This document shows, in pieces, positions 6,653-16,417 of a stretch of 24,866 nucleotides of DNA. The translations under genes and the position numbers were made by a program. The stretch lies in IMG/VR virus record IMGVR_UViG_3300028571_000007, positions 1 to 24,866 of that record. One strand, 5' to 3'. The stretch comes from a virus. The notes under the pieces are model-generated. The model was not told the DNA's origin. It saw only the letters and a program-made list of their open reading frames with translations, and did no database searches. Positions within the stretch are counted from its first letter, which is position 1, and the number at the start of each line of letters is the position of its first letter.

Positions 6653-8886
6653 TGTACCCAATTAAAGTAGAAATCAACTCTTCTCAGAGTAGATTAAGTA
6701 GATATAGATTAGGCTTCACTGCAGATGACACTGATTTCATAATTACAACTGACACCCTCATTGTCCCCCCAGATAACACCTTAATGCTTCGCCCTAATGC
6801 ACTATACCCTGAATTTGATACTACAAATACTGGTATTTATACTCGTTGGACGCTAGCTAACTTCTCATTAACTGCTGGTACTTATGAAGACGGTGGTTGG
6901 AGTACAAAGCAAGATAAAGCTGCTGGTGCAACCAGGTTAATTAAAACTTCTATGTCTGCACCAGTCCAGACGAATTTCAACCTCGTAGCTAACGAAGGTG
7001 TCTATATTTCTTACTTCTGTTTCTCTGTTGCAGATAACGCTGATACTGTTTACTTTGAAGCAGGCTGGGGTGATGTTGCTACTGACCCTTCAGAGGGCGT
7101 ACAATTGCGTTTCTGGGCTTCTGGTAAACTAGACGTGTTTCTTGATGGGGACTTATTTGAATCCACAGAAGTAGGGTTAAACCAAGCCAATACCTACCAG
7201 TCATATTTACTAATTCCTTACAGACAGACTGAGTTACTGGTTTACAATATTACTCAAGGGCAAGCTGTTTCTATAAAGCTTCCTAATAACCCTTTTGAAA
7301 TTACACCAGCAAAACCATTCTTCTTTGAGGTTCCAGAAGGTACAGTAGATGTAGAATTAGCACCAGTCAGATACAAATCTACTGGTTTTGCCTATACTGA
7401 ACCTTTTGTCTTTGCAGAACCACCAGATGTTCTTGATACAGAAGAGACTTGGACTAATGATGCTATTTCTCCTATCACAAATGCCTTAATCTCAGGTGAT
7501 GGTGGCATAGCCACCTCTGGTGGTGAAGTATCTGCTTTTTCATTTGTTACTTCAGCATACAGTGCATTTACTCCAAATGGCACAGATTCCACAGTTCGTG
7601 GTAAACTAACTCTAACTTCTGCCTCATCTGGCAAATATTCACCGTTTATTTATGGTGTACAAGCTGGTTACATGCCTACTTTTGCCACAACTGCTAATGT
7701 TCCAATAGATATTACAGCTACAATTCAACAAGCTAGACTAGAAGTACCAGATAATCCTTATGATACTAAGTTTATATTTACCTGTAGATACGATTTATTA
7801 AACAGTACTGTATCTGGGATGATAAATTATACTTCTACATCCATCCCTATCCAGGTATCATTAAATAATAAAGTATTCTTTAATGGAAGATTATCAAGGC
7901 CAAATTACGTAGACGGACTTCATGATGGAGTTAGATACGTAGAATTTGAAGCTAGAGATGAATTCTATAATGTAACACAGCAGATGTTCAGAGAAAGACT
8001 AGCTTTTGATGGTCTAAATGTATCTTCATCAGGTGCAGGTTACTCTGGTGCAATTAATATTCTATTAGAACAGACAGGTTTACCCTATGAGGTTCAAGCA
8101 TTAGCTGTTCCATTACCTCAGGTTCCAGTAGAAGGTTCACAATGGGCTTATATTATTGATATTGGTGCTACAATTGGTGATGAATTAGATAAACTACATG
8201 ATACTTTTACACCTGGTTTATATTACGGTACAAAACCAGCATCAGGTTCTGTTAAAGTTTATTTTGGTGATGCAGATGCTAGGACATTTACCCTCAATCG
8301 AGAAACTTACCCTGTATACTGGGAAGCTTCACTTAAAGCATTAGAAGTAGAAGCTAACGAAGTTCGTATTACTGGTTTTAATCCTAAACTGAAAAGGACA
8401 ATACAGGCTTTTAAGAAAGACAGCGCTTCACAAGATGCTACACTTTTACCTTCATTACGCCCTACTAACTGGTTAGGAGAACCTAGAGTCTTTGGTTATG
8501 CTGACCCTATGCTTACCACACAAGCTGCAGTTAATTCTGCTACTGATTTTGTATTTAGTTACATTACACAGTTGAATACAGTAGCTGAATTCTCTAGTGA
8601 ATGGATAGTAGACAATGATGTACCAGCTTGGAGAGGTGATATTGTGAATCTTACTGGACTCGTCTCTGGTTTAACAATAAGTTCTATGTCAGTTGATTTT
8701 ATTCTAGAAGAAGAAAATCTACAGTACAGAAAAGCTACTTACACTGCAGGAGTTTTAACTAATGCGGGTGGCTTATCCAATTCAGAAATTTATTGGAATA
8801 ATTTAAGACGAAGTAAAGAGAAATATGTATATAGAAGTAGGAATCCTTTGGCTTCCTTGTCAATAGTAGCGGTGGAATCAAGATAA
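6652..8886 (+). CDS. Distal tail / baseplate hub-like protein
   Basis: The 744-residue protein directly follows the tape measure, where siphoviruses encode the distal tail and tail-associated (hub) proteins. The N-terminal half (about residues 1-250) reads as a beta-sandwich or carbohydrate-binding-like fold, with many aromatic and Gly/Thr residues. The C-terminal half, from about residue 500 (IDIGATIGDELDKLHDTFT), has the mixed alpha/beta character and ending (LEEENLQYRKATYT) of tail hub proteins of the gp27/Tal type. No lytic enzyme motif is visible. Both ends are tightly coupled: TAATG at each junction. Function is inferred from position and composition. Confidence 0.65.
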   Translation: MYPIKVEINSSQSRLSRYRLGFTADDTDFIITTDTLIVPPDNTLMLRPNALYPEFDTTNTGIYTRWTLANFSLTAGTYEDGGWSTKQDKAAGATRLIKTSMSAPVQTNFNLVANEGVYISYFCFSVADNADTVYFEAGWGDVATDPSEGVQLRFWASGKLDVFLDGDLFESTEVGLNQANTYQSYLLIPYRQTELLVYNITQGQAVSIKLPNNPFEITPAKPFFFEVPEGTVDVELAPVRYKSTGFAYTEPFVFAEPPDVLDTEETWTNDAISPITNALISGDGGIATSGGEVSAFSFVTSAYSAFTPNGTDSTVRGKLTLTSASSGKYSPFIYGVQAGYMPTFATTANVPIDITATIQQARLEVPDNPYDTKFIFTCRYDLLNSTVSGMINYTSTSIPIQVSLNNKVFFNGRLSRPNYVDGLHDGVRYVEFEARDEFYNVTQQMFRERLAFDGLNVSSSGAGYSGAINILLEQTGLPYEVQALAVPLPQVPVEGSQWAYIIDIGATIGDELDKLHDTFTPGLYYGTKPASGSVKVYFGDADARTFTLNRETYPVYWEASLKALEVEANEVRITGFNPKLKRTIQAFKKDSASQDATLLPSLRPTNWLGEPRVFGYADPMLTTQAAVNSATDFVFSYITQLNTVAEFSSEWIVDNDVPAWRGDIVNLTGLVSGLTISSMSVDFILEEENLQYRKATYTAGVLTNAGGLSNSEIYWNNLRRSKEKYVYRSRNPLASLSIVAVESR

Positions 8887-11800
8887 TGTTAGCTGGTTTG
8901 TCATTTAAAGCATCAGATATTCGTATTGGCTTAGCCTATGATGGCACAGATAGCCACACAGGTGATGGTACAGGTACCTTTCAATGGGATGCACAGCTAG
9001 CATCTTACAGTATTTTTAACACTGTAAGCTTATCTGATGGTATTCAAATGTCTATCGAATCAGGTAATATCTCAGGGCCATTATATATTTATAGCTTTGC
9101 CATACCAGAATTATCTATTTCTGATTCAGTTTCAGCTGCATCTTATGAAACATCTGTACAATCTTATGTTATTCTTAAAGACGTAAAGCTTTTAGAACAG
9201 GCTGCATCACCTTGGAGATTAATTATAGGGGATGTTGAATGGTACATCGATGGTTCTTTGGTTGGTTCTTATGGTGGTGGTACTTTAGATGGAACAGGAT
9301 TGGGCCCAGGTTATGTTCCATTACTAGGAATTCCACCAAGAGTTACTTCTGCATTGAATCCTGGTGCAACTGGTTACCCTTTACTAGATGTAACTTCATG
9401 GCAATCTTCAACTACTGCTACTATTACAGCTTCATACGAATTCAAGATAGAATCTACAGATTCATGGCAGAATCTTCCTATTTCTATAATTACTCCAACT
9501 ACACCAAGCTGTTTCTCAGCTTGTGTGCTATGTTCTAGTGTTAATGGTATAGTTTCTGGTACTAATACTGCAGGAATTGATTTAAATCTATCCCGTTCTA
9601 CTGGATTGGAGACTATTGAAGCTGGTGGTAAGTATTTTACCCAAGGAAATGTCTCTTCTACTGAAGGTTCTTTCTGGATAATCCCTAATCTTGATAAAGG
9701 TGTAGTTAAATTAGGTGACTCATATGCTGCATTAATTCAGAGATATGGTTTACCATTTACAGAATATCTTGGTACTAGAAGCTGTGGACCTGCAACTCCA
9801 CCACCCGGTCCACCAGTTCCTTCACCTTATATAGAAACTCAGACTGTCAGTGGTGAAGTACACCCAGAATATACTGCATTTTTAAGTACAGTGCTGGCTT
9901 CAGGTGATGTAATTGAAGACCCGTTAGCTGAAATTACATATTTACCTATGATAGTTTCTAATAATGCTGAAACTACACAGTGGGTGGATATTGGTAATTC
10001 TGGTGAACCTATTAACCCTGCACTATGGCCTGACCCCTTAGATGGATTCTTTGTAGAAACAGTTACTTACAGTTTCCCATCTAAAACACAAAATAGAACA
10101 AGATATACCAACCCTAATCCAGATATGCCAGCTTATTTAGATTGGAGTGATACTGAAGCTACGCCTACTGAGTTAAATAACGTTGTTACTTATGTCCAAA
10201 CTATAGTTCATCCTCATTGGAGTTATTGGTACCATGTCCAAGATTGGGATGTAGATGGTTCACCAACTTCTTATGATGACTATTGGGGCTTATTATGTGA
10301 CCAACAGCTTTACAATGCTGCGCTACCACCAGAAGATAATCTTTTATCTAGAACTTCATTAGTATCTGCACCATTGAGATTTGGTGGTAACCAGTCATTT
10401 ATAGAAACTTTCGTAGCAGGAACTAAGACTTCCTGGTGGGGAACTCCTGGTACCAATCTTAGAGTTGATAGGCCAACAGTTCCGACTTCTGTTATAGCTA
10501 CAGGACCAGATAGATGGATTCTGTCTGGCTGTACAGCTACTTTTGCACCAACTACAGTTACAGCTACTTCTAGTGGTGCTGCTACTATCAAGCTTAAATA
10601 TGATTTAGCTGACTGGAATTATTCCCCAAGAATGTTAACTTCTCTTACTAAACAATTTATACTGGATTGGAGTGGGGTAAATATTAATTCTGTTTCAGTA
10701 AATTTAATAGGTATAGATAATACTAGTTACGAATTAGCAACTATTCCAGGAACATATGATTTCCCTGTAGGATTATTAAATATGGAGTATGCTGGTAGCT
10801 GGGCACAAGATTTTGGTGCTACTGTAATTACTGATACAGGTGTCGATACACTACCAGATGGAGATTCTATAGCTGCAAATTCTGATAATACTAGGGTTGT
10901 TGCTAGTCAATATCTATCAGCCAGAGGTGCAAAATACCTAGAATTTGTTGTTACAGTTGCTAATACTGCATCATCAGTTATTCTAGATTTACCAGTTCTT
11001 GTAATGCCTACACCTGATTGGACAGTAAAGTACGAAGGTAGTCAATTTGGAACTGCTTTAGACCCTGATGGCCCTGCAATTAGATTTGGTAATGTTAATT
11101 ACTGGAACTATCTATTTGATATTCTACAGTACCCACCACCTGTACTAGCACCTACTTCAAAGCCTACCGTAATTGATTGGTTAGCATTCCGTGAATCAGT
11201 ACTTCTAGGAAATGACCCAGCAACTAATATTGATAGTTTGATAAGTGATTATTTTGATTCTGGTACAGAATATACCTTACGTAAGCATTTAGCTTATGAA
11301 ACTGTAAGCTGGTTGATGGCCTATGGTTCTGGATTACAAGGAATAATGGTAAATACTTATTGCCCACCACCATTAGCCCTGTTTCCTGGTAAGGCTAGGA
11401 ATAGTGAATTAACTGAAATAACTGGTTGGAATCAGAAAGTATACAGCTTTACACAGCATAAGCGTAACCATATAACACCTTATAATGCAGATTTACAGGT
11501 ACTTTTAAAGGCACCAGAATCTAACTGGCTTACAGCTGATAGCGCACCGTCTGGTTGGAGTATAGCTTCACATACACACCAACTAGATAATGATGAAACT
11601 GACTATCTACTATCATTAGGAACCCGTACTTGGGGTAAAATGAGGCCTTGGCATGGTCAATTCTGGGTTCAGGGAGTAACATTCCTAGCTTCAGGCTATC
11701 TTGACTATACTATTTCAGCTAATAATATGCATGTAAGGGTTAATGGTTCTGCTTCTGGAATGAATGTATCTTATTCAGATAATACTTTAGGCTTCAATGA

Positions 11801-12218
11801 ATTTATTAGTGACACACCAGATATAAATTTAGCTAGGGTATCTTTTGGTACTAACTCTATTTTATTAATACTATATCAGGTTTCTGGAACGACTTATCTT
11901 GGTTACAGTACCAATCTAGGAAAAACAATTAACATGGCTACAACTATTTCATCTTCTGCCACCTATGGAGATTTCTGTGTATCAGGAAATAATATAATTT
12001 GTGTATATTACATTGACAGTGGAGTAGTTAAAGGCCAGTTATTTGACATTAATTATAACCAAATTTCACCAGAATTTGCTACTAATGTCACCTGTGATGA
12101 TGCACAGCTTACAGTAGTTGAGAAATCTTTTGGTGCTTCATCTCGGTTGATAATGTCTGTCTTTCAATCTGGCAGCTTGGTGACACTAACTTCTACAGGA
12201 TTTAAGAATTTTAGCTAA
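8886..12218 (+). CDS. Large tail protein, probable host-contact or baseplate component
   Basis: With 1110 residues this is the largest protein in the genome. It is rich in Ser, Thr, Gly, Tyr and Trp and reads as successive beta domains. A Pro-rich hinge (PATPPPGPPVPSP, about residues 302-314) separates an N-terminal part (tail-attached, about 300 residues) from an 800-residue distal part. The last 200 residues have repeated short beta motifs with SxxG and YSTN-type turns, as in propeller or fibre ends. A CFSACVLC cysteine cluster lies near residue 210. I recognise no enzyme motif, although an embedded lytic domain cannot be excluded by eye. It is the last gene of the tape measure operon; a 152-base gap with element E2 follows. 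Confidence 0.6.
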   Translation: MLAGLSFKASDIRIGLAYDGTDSHTGDGTGTFQWDAQLASYSIFNTVSLSDGIQMSIESGNISGPLYIYSFAIPELSISDSVSAASYETSVQSYVILKDVKLLEQAASPWRLIIGDVEWYIDGSLVGSYGGGTLDGTGLGPGYVPLLGIPPRVTSALNPGATGYPLLDVTSWQSSTTATITASYEFKIESTDSWQNLPISIITPTTPSCFSACVLCSSVNGIVSGTNTAGIDLNLSRSTGLETIEAGGKYFTQGNVSSTEGSFWIIPNLDKGVVKLGDSYAALIQRYGLPFTEYLGTRSCGPATPPPGPPVPSPYIETQTVSGEVHPEYTAFLSTVLASGDVIEDPLAEITYLPMIVSNNAETTQWVDIGNSGEPINPALWPDPLDGFFVETVTYSFPSKTQNRTRYTNPNPDMPAYLDWSDTEATPTELNNVVTYVQTIVHPHWSYWYHVQDWDVDGSPTSYDDYWGLLCDQQLYNAALPPEDNLLSRTSLVSAPLRFGGNQSFIETFVAGTKTSWWGTPGTNLRVDRPTVPTSVIATGPDRWILSGCTATFAPTTVTATSSGAATIKLKYDLADWNYSPRMLTSLTKQFILDWSGVNINSVSVNLIGIDNTSYELATIPGTYDFPVGLLNMEYAGSWAQDFGATVITDTGVDTLPDGDSIAANSDNTRVVASQYLSARGAKYLEFVVTVANTASSVILDLPVLVMPTPDWTVKYEGSQFGTALDPDGPAIRFGNVNYWNYLFDILQYPPPVLAPTSKPTVIDWLAFRESVLLGNDPATNIDSLISDYFDSGTEYTLRKHLAYETVSWLMAYGSGLQGIMVNTYCPPPLALFPGKARNSELTEITGWNQKVYSFTQHKRNHITPYNADLQVLLKAPESNWLTADSAPSGWSIASHTHQLDNDETDYLLSLGTRTWGKMRPWHGQFWVQGVTFLASGYLDYTISANNMHVRVNGSASGMNVSYSDNTLGFNEFISDTPDINLARVSFGTNSILLILYQVSGTTYLGYSTNLGKTINMATTISSSATYGDFCVSGNNIICVYYIDSGVVKGQLFDINYNQISPEFATNVTCDDAQLTVVEKSFGASSRLIMSVFQSGSLVTLTSTGFKNFS

Positions 12219-12244
12219 GAAATTGTAACTTGACGAAAATGAAA

Positions 12245-12313
12245 ATTGAACCTAAATTGCAACTTCGTACCTATGATTTAGATTCAAGGAGTACTATTAT
12301 AGATATATTATTC
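12245..12313 (+). promoter_or_regulatory. Two-box promoter-like element, copy E2
   Basis: Box 1 ATTGAACCTA (12245-12254), a 23-base spacer unrelated to that of E1, then box 2 (12278-12313) identical over 36 bases to 4453-4488. It lies in the gap between two tail genes, 57 bases before the ATG at 12371, so it probably drives the fibre genes separately. It would fall inside a longer frame opening at a TTG (12230), which argues against that start. Confidence 0.65.
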
Positions 12314-12355
12314 TATCATGCTAAAATCTATATCTACATATCCACCACTTCTACT

Positions 12356-12370
12356 CCTCTAAGTATTCAT
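12356..12370 (+). promoter_or_regulatory. CCTCTA start motif, 9-base spacing
   Basis: CCTCTA at 12356-12361 precedes the ATG at 12371 by 9 bases, two more than in the exact copies. It supports 12371 as the true start. Confidence 0.45.
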
Positions 12371-13051
12371 ATGTTCACTACTAACTATACACCAGTCTCA
12401 GCTACATATAGTTTCACTTCTACAGGTGAAGTTATTGCAGTTGACTTAGGTACAGCTGTTCGTGATGCTGTAATTATTAGGAATCTAACTGCTAACACCT
12501 TGATGTATGTTTCTAGCACTGCTTCTGGTGCGATAGAACTTAATTCTATCTTCGAACCTGTATTAGGTGGTGAAGAGAAAACTTACCCTAACAGAACTGG
12601 AATAGTTTATATCAAGCCATATGCTTATATTGGTGAATCAATAGCCGTTGCTTCTGGACTAATAAGTGCAGTTAGAGAATCTTCTGCTGAGTTACGAGGA
12701 ATCCTAAATACCATTTCAGCACTCAATAGTTGTGACGACACCTGTGAATCTTATGATGCTGAGATTTCATTGGTTCGTAATTCTGACTACACATATCTTG
12801 ACACACCAGCACTCAGCCTAAACATAGGTTCTTATGATGTTGAAGGCTATAGCAGTGTCATATTCACTAATTCAGCTAATGTAGAATTTACCTGGATTTC
12901 TGGTGTAATCCTAAATGCTGGTGCAGCTGGGCAGCAGTCATTAGGTATGTCAATAGAAGAATTACCTGCTGGTAATTATACAGTCTACCCTTATGCTGTA
13001 ATTGATGGTTCACAAGTATCACTTGGTAAAATCAAGGTGGTAGGAAAATAA
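12371..13051 (+). CDS. Tail protein upstream of the fibre, unknown function
   Basis: The 226-residue protein begins MFTTNYTPVSATYSFTS and is beta-rich with a short helical middle (SAVRESSAELRGILNTISAL). Its N-terminal 80 residues (EVIAVDLGTAVRDAVIIRNLTANTLMYV and following) look like a small beta-sandwich. The frame stays open upstream to a TTG at 12230, but that stretch includes regulatory element E2 and encodes an unconvincing hydrophobic peptide, so I place the start at 12371 after CCTCTA. Its stop overlaps the fibre gene start (TAATG), suggesting a partner role: fibre adaptor, assembly factor or capping protein. Confidence 0.7.
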   Translation: MFTTNYTPVSATYSFTSTGEVIAVDLGTAVRDAVIIRNLTANTLMYVSSTASGAIELNSIFEPVLGGEEKTYPNRTGIVYIKPYAYIGESIAVASGLISAVRESSAELRGILNTISALNSCDDTCESYDAEISLVRNSDYTYLDTPALSLNIGSYDVEGYSSVIFTNSANVEFTWISGVILNAGAAGQQSLGMSIEELPAGNYTVYPYAVIDGSQVSLGKIKVVGK

Positions 13052-15195
13052 TGTTACAAAATACTATTTTTAGAATCGGTGGTTCTGACTCACCAACTTT
13101 GGCTGAAGTTGAAAGCCTTATTGACGCCTCTGCTGATTTGCTGCAGGCTGAAATTGATGCCCTTGATGTAGCACTTAATGCTGAAATAGATGCACTAGAT
13201 GCTTCCCTGACTTCTGATATCAATGCTTTAGATATATCTCTTTCAGCTGAAATTGATGCTTTAGATACATCATTGAATGCTTCTATAGATGAAGTCTCAG
13301 ATGATGTATATTTACTTACTCGTGGTGGATTATCCAGAACCTTATCAGAAAACTTAATTAATTTTAATTTATTAACTGGATACCAATCTAATTATACTTT
13401 CCAACCAACAGCTTTCACTGCTATAGGTTTTTACCGAGATGCTAATGGTTATTGGAGAAGTGATGCTTCATTTAATACTTTAGCTGGTGACTATTCTGGG
13501 TTTACTGTAACTTTTGTTAATGCTACTGCTACTGGTGACGGTGGTGATGGTTTAACAACTGCTACAGCTAAGAAAAACATAGGTTCACTAATGACAGATG
13601 CTACTAACAGGCTTCTGATTGTAAAAGATTGTGGATATAATGTCACAGAAGCTATTAGAAATGGTGACTGGGAAACATTACGACTAGGACTTAAGTCTGG
13701 TTTTGCCCAACTTAACTCACAGTCAGCTGGTGGAAATGATATTGGTGCCCATAAAATTATAGTACCTTGGGTAGCTGGAAATACTGTACTTCTAACTGGT
13801 TTCTATTCTACATCTGATATGACTTGGAGTACAGTTTCTTCTGGTATCTATAAGTCAACTTCTGTAACTTCTACTCCAGGTGGTATGCTTGACTTTGGAC
13901 AAAGAGATGTATTTAACCAACCTCTTCGTGCTTTGGCTGTAACTTCTACTACTTATACAGTAACTGGAGTTGCTTCTAATGGTTCTGGTGGTTCTAGAAT
14001 CACAACTACAGCTGCACATGGCTTAGCCACTGGTAACCAAGTTGTAATTTATAGCACTGGTGGTGCTACTTATATCAACGGTGAATGGAGTGTTACAGTA
14101 ATTTCTTCTACTACCTTTGATATCAACGTAGCTTTTGGTGCCTCAATTACAACTCCAGGTACGTTAGTAAACCTTTCTGCCTTGGTTGCACCTCAAGTTT
14201 CATTGGTTAACTCAGTGCTTTACTATGCTTCGACTGTAGCCCCTTCAGGTTCTAATACATTCGTCTCAGTTAACAGTACTCGTTACAGAAATGATAACCC
14301 TGATAGAAGATTAGTTTGTAGAAATACTGCTTTCCTTGGCGGTTCTGTTACTTTCTCTTCTGTATGCGGCCAGTTGATTACATCTGCTGCTAATGATGGT
14401 GGTAATTATAGAATTACTACTTCTGCTGCACATGGTTTCTCAGTAGGTGATACAGTTCTTCTAGAATCAATTGCTGGTGCTGCTTCTGGACTAAATGGTA
14501 GCCATACAATCGCTACTGTACCAACAACTACTACTTTTACGGTTCCTGTAGCCTACACAACTACTTCAACTAGTAATACTGGAATAGCAAATAGGCCAAC
14601 TAAACCAATTCTGAATGGATTCTTTGATTGTGTCTTTGGCTTTGGATTCTCTTCTACTTCAAACGTAGCACAGTTTGAAGGGCATGGACTTACGGTGCTG
14701 AAAGGAACAGTAGCTATAAGTTCTTCTACTGATATAGTTGACTACCGCTGTAGACGATATGCAATTGAAGATAACTGCTGGATGCAAGGTGCTGGTGCCC
14801 AAACTAGCGGTTCTAACCTTAACCAGAATAGCACAGGCCACTCTGGTTCTAGAGTTATTTCTGTTGGCTGTGAATATAACGGTGCTTATGGCCCATTGAT
14901 TCAAGATGTACGTGAATATGGTGCAGATAGCTACAGAGTTGTTGCTGGCTGTTGGCTATATAATTCCTTAGCTTCTTCTACCTCACGGGTTGGACTGCTT
15001 ATTGGAACTAACTCTTCTACTACTGATAATTCTATCTTCTGGTCATTAGATAATCACTTCAATGACACTCTTGGTGGAAATGTAATGGCAACTCGTTACA
15101 CAGTTTGTACAGGAAGTAGCTATTACACCAATGAAATTACAACCCTGAAGAATGTACTAGGAACACCTACAGCAGACTCGATTGCAATTATCTAA
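13051..15195 (+). CDS. Tail fibre / receptor-binding protein
   Basis: The 714-residue protein is the last gene of the tail cluster. Residues 33-87 are five 11-residue repeats (AEIDALDVALN-type), a right-handed trimeric coiled coil typical of fibre shafts. A region from about 160 (TGDGGDGLTTATAKKNIGS) to the end reads as a beta-helix with Asn/Thr/Ser-rich turns, like pectate lyase-fold tailspikes. Two inserts of a small beta domain with the TAAHG(L/F)xxG signature lie at about residues 305-370 and 443-505; such modules recur in phage fibres. No catalytic motif can be assigned, so depolymerase activity is open. It starts at a TAATG overlap, and a strong terminator follows its stop. Confidence 0.85.
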   Translation: MLQNTIFRIGGSDSPTLAEVESLIDASADLLQAEIDALDVALNAEIDALDASLTSDINALDISLSAEIDALDTSLNASIDEVSDDVYLLTRGGLSRTLSENLINFNLLTGYQSNYTFQPTAFTAIGFYRDANGYWRSDASFNTLAGDYSGFTVTFVNATATGDGGDGLTTATAKKNIGSLMTDATNRLLIVKDCGYNVTEAIRNGDWETLRLGLKSGFAQLNSQSAGGNDIGAHKIIVPWVAGNTVLLTGFYSTSDMTWSTVSSGIYKSTSVTSTPGGMLDFGQRDVFNQPLRALAVTSTTYTVTGVASNGSGGSRITTTAAHGLATGNQVVIYSTGGATYINGEWSVTVISSTTFDINVAFGASITTPGTLVNLSALVAPQVSLVNSVLYYASTVAPSGSNTFVSVNSTRYRNDNPDRRLVCRNTAFLGGSVTFSSVCGQLITSAANDGGNYRITTSAAHGFSVGDTVLLESIAGAASGLNGSHTIATVPTTTTFTVPVAYTTTSTSNTGIANRPTKPILNGFFDCVFGFGFSSTSNVAQFEGHGLTVLKGTVAISSSTDIVDYRCRRYAIEDNCWMQGAGAQTSGSNLNQNSTGHSGSRVISVGCEYNGAYGPLIQDVREYGADSYRVVAGCWLYNSLASSTSRVGLLIGTNSSTTDNSIFWSLDNHFNDTLGGNVMATRYTVCTGSSYYTNEITTLKNVLGTPTADSIAII
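13147..13311 (+). repeat. 33-base coding repeats (11-residue coiled coil) in the fibre gene
   Basis: Five units encode AEIDALDVALN, AEIDALDASLT, SDINALDISLS, AEIDALDTSLN and ASIDEVSDDVY (residues 33-87). The DNA has diverged while the protein pattern is kept, which indicates selection on the coil. Confidence 0.9.
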
Positions 15196-15200
15196 AAGAA

Positions 15201-15234
15201 ATAAAGCCCTTAGGAGAAATTCTAAGGGCTTTAT
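15201..15234 (+). terminator. Terminator after the tail fibre operon
   Basis: A 15-bp stem (15201-15215 with 15220-15234, one G-T pair) closes on a GAAA loop. The core AGCCCTTAGGA/TTCTAAGGGCT resembles the terminator at 2157-2190. The T-run after it is weak (TTTATTGT). It begins 5 bases after the fibre stop. Confidence 0.85.
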
Positions 15235-15269
15235 TGTATATAAATTGTACCTTTTTGTTACAAAATAGC

Positions 15270-15286
15270 CCTCTATTGTAGTTACT
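15270..15286 (+). promoter_or_regulatory. CCTCTA start motif, 11-base spacing
   Basis: CCTCTA at 15270-15275 precedes the ATG at 15287 by 11 bases. The last bases (GTTACT-ATG) match those before the portal ATG at 21118, as if four bases were inserted. TTGTTACAAAAT just upstream could be part of a promoter. Confidence 0.4.
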
Positions 15287-15850
15287 ATGCCAACTACAAA
15301 CCCTGATATGCAAAGCCATGAAGAACTTCAGCAACATGTTACTTCTTATTTGCAAAACAAAGGATGGAAAGTTGTAAATACAGGTTACCATGATTATCTT
15401 AACGAAACTGATACAAAATATATTGCTAAAAATTACAGCCCTAGTTCCTTACTCTACAGAACCCAACCTGACTTGTTTTGCTGTAATGCTAATGAAGCAT
15501 TTTATGTAGACTTGAAAACTAATAATGGCCCCCATGAGAACCTAGCAGTAGAATTATTGCCATTGCTAGCATCAGCAATGAAAGATAAACTATTTAATAG
15601 TACTACTTATTATATATTTCTGGATAAAGGAATAAATCGTAGAACTGTTAAAGAAATTAGAATAGTCACCGCTACAGAGTTATTGGATTCTGTGGCTATT
15701 TTATTTTTAGATGATAGAATGGAGAAAATAATAACTTCCTATCCAGAAATGAATAATATAAAGAAGAAACCTTACATCAAAGGAGATAGCTTTGCTGTTA
15801 TTCCTTTCGATAAAGTTAATTGCTTTAAACTACTTGAGGAAGTCCTCTAA
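15287..15850 (+). CDS. PD-(D/E)XK nuclease family protein
   Basis: The 187-residue protein has an N-terminal helix (HEELQQHVTSYLQNKGW) and a core with PD at 61-62 and VDLKT at 74-78. This gives D62...D75-x-K77, the metal-binding set of PD-(D/E)XK nucleases, with the second acid as Asp. Vsr, Holliday-junction resolvases and restriction-like repair nucleases have this plan. Possible roles are resolving branched DNA before packaging, recombination, or degrading host DNA. It opens the neck operon and its stop codon lies inside the CCTCTA motif of the next gene. The substrate cannot be told from sequence. Confidence 0.7.
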   Translation: MPTTNPDMQSHEELQQHVTSYLQNKGWKVVNTGYHDYLNETDTKYIAKNYSPSSLLYRTQPDLFCCNANEAFYVDLKTNNGPHENLAVELLPLLASAMKDKLFNSTTYYIFLDKGINRRTVKEIRIVTATELLDSVAILFLDDRMEKIITSYPEMNNIKKKPYIKGDSFAVIPFDKVNCFKLLEEVL

Positions 15851-15856
15851 AATATT
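15844..15856 (+). promoter_or_regulatory. CCTCTA-N7 start motif of the head-tail connector gene
   Basis: CCTCTA at 15844-15849 includes the end of the nuclease gene and its TAA (15848-15850), then 7 bases lead to ATG at 15857. This copy lies within a coding end, yet the spacing is kept. A GAGGAAGT just upstream is a possible additional Shine-Dalgarno sequence. Confidence 0.55.
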
Positions 15857-16417
15857 ATGAATGTCTCAGAATTACTTGATTTCCTTGGCTGTAGTGATAT
15901 CAAAGACTCAGTTGCTTCACTTTATCTTCAAGCTGCTGAAGCTGCCTTTGCTAAGGACTCTGGGTGGCGTCCTTTTGTAGCAGAAAATATGCTTCAGACA
16001 TTACTGGTTAAAAGCTATTTAATACCTTTGCCAGTGCCTGTTTATGACATTTACAGTGTTACTGCTTTTGTCCAATTTGGTTGTAGTGGGCAAATACTTT
16101 CTGCAGGTGAGTATGAATTACTAAATAAACAGGCTAATGGTGGTTGGTTGACAATGAATACTTCATTTTGGGCTTGCAGTAACTATGTAATGGAAGTTTC
16201 TGGTAATTTTGGTTACTGTTTAGAGTATCCTTCTGATGTAAAATTAGCTATTTTACAGAAAGCTGCTAGTAATTACTACATGGCTGGAATGAGTCAAGTA
16301 AAACGAGAAAGGGCTGGAACTGTAGAAATTGAATACTTTGATAATTCTTCTTTAGCTAAAAGTTACCTTGAAGGATATAATGCCACAGTTAAGACTTACA
16401 GGCGGGTATCATTATGA
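15857..16417 (+). CDS. Head-tail connector (gp6/gp15-like)
   Basis: The 186-residue protein opens with helices (MNVSELLDFLGCSDIKDSVASLYLQAAEAAF) and has a central beta part. It closes with a helix PSDVKLAILQKAASNYYMAG and a tyrosine-rich end (YLEGYNATVKTYRRV). This is the pattern of the HK97 gp6 / SPP1 gp15 adaptor family, rings that sit below the portal after packaging. Three small genes follow with overlapping starts and stops in the usual neck order, which supports the call. The next ATG overlaps its TGA (ATGA). Confidence 0.75.
   Translation: MNVSELLDFLGCSDIKDSVASLYLQAAEAAFAKDSGWRPFVAENMLQTLLVKSYLIPLPVPVYDIYSVTAFVQFGCSGQILSAGEYELLNKQANGGWLTMNTSFWACSNYVMEVSGNFGYCLEYPSDVKLAILQKAASNYYMAGMSQVKRERAGTVEIEYFDNSSLAKSYLEGYNATVKTYRRVSL

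Noticed and set aside
9239-9538. 99-codon plus frame rich in Trp, Tyr and Phe inside the large tail gene
   Set aside because: Its composition is that of an out-of-frame translation, and it has no start signal.
12230-12370. TTG-started N-terminal extension of the gene at 12371
   Set aside because: It would translate regulatory element E2, copied in two non-coding places, and gives an atypical hydrophobic peptide. CCTCTA before 12371 marks the better start.
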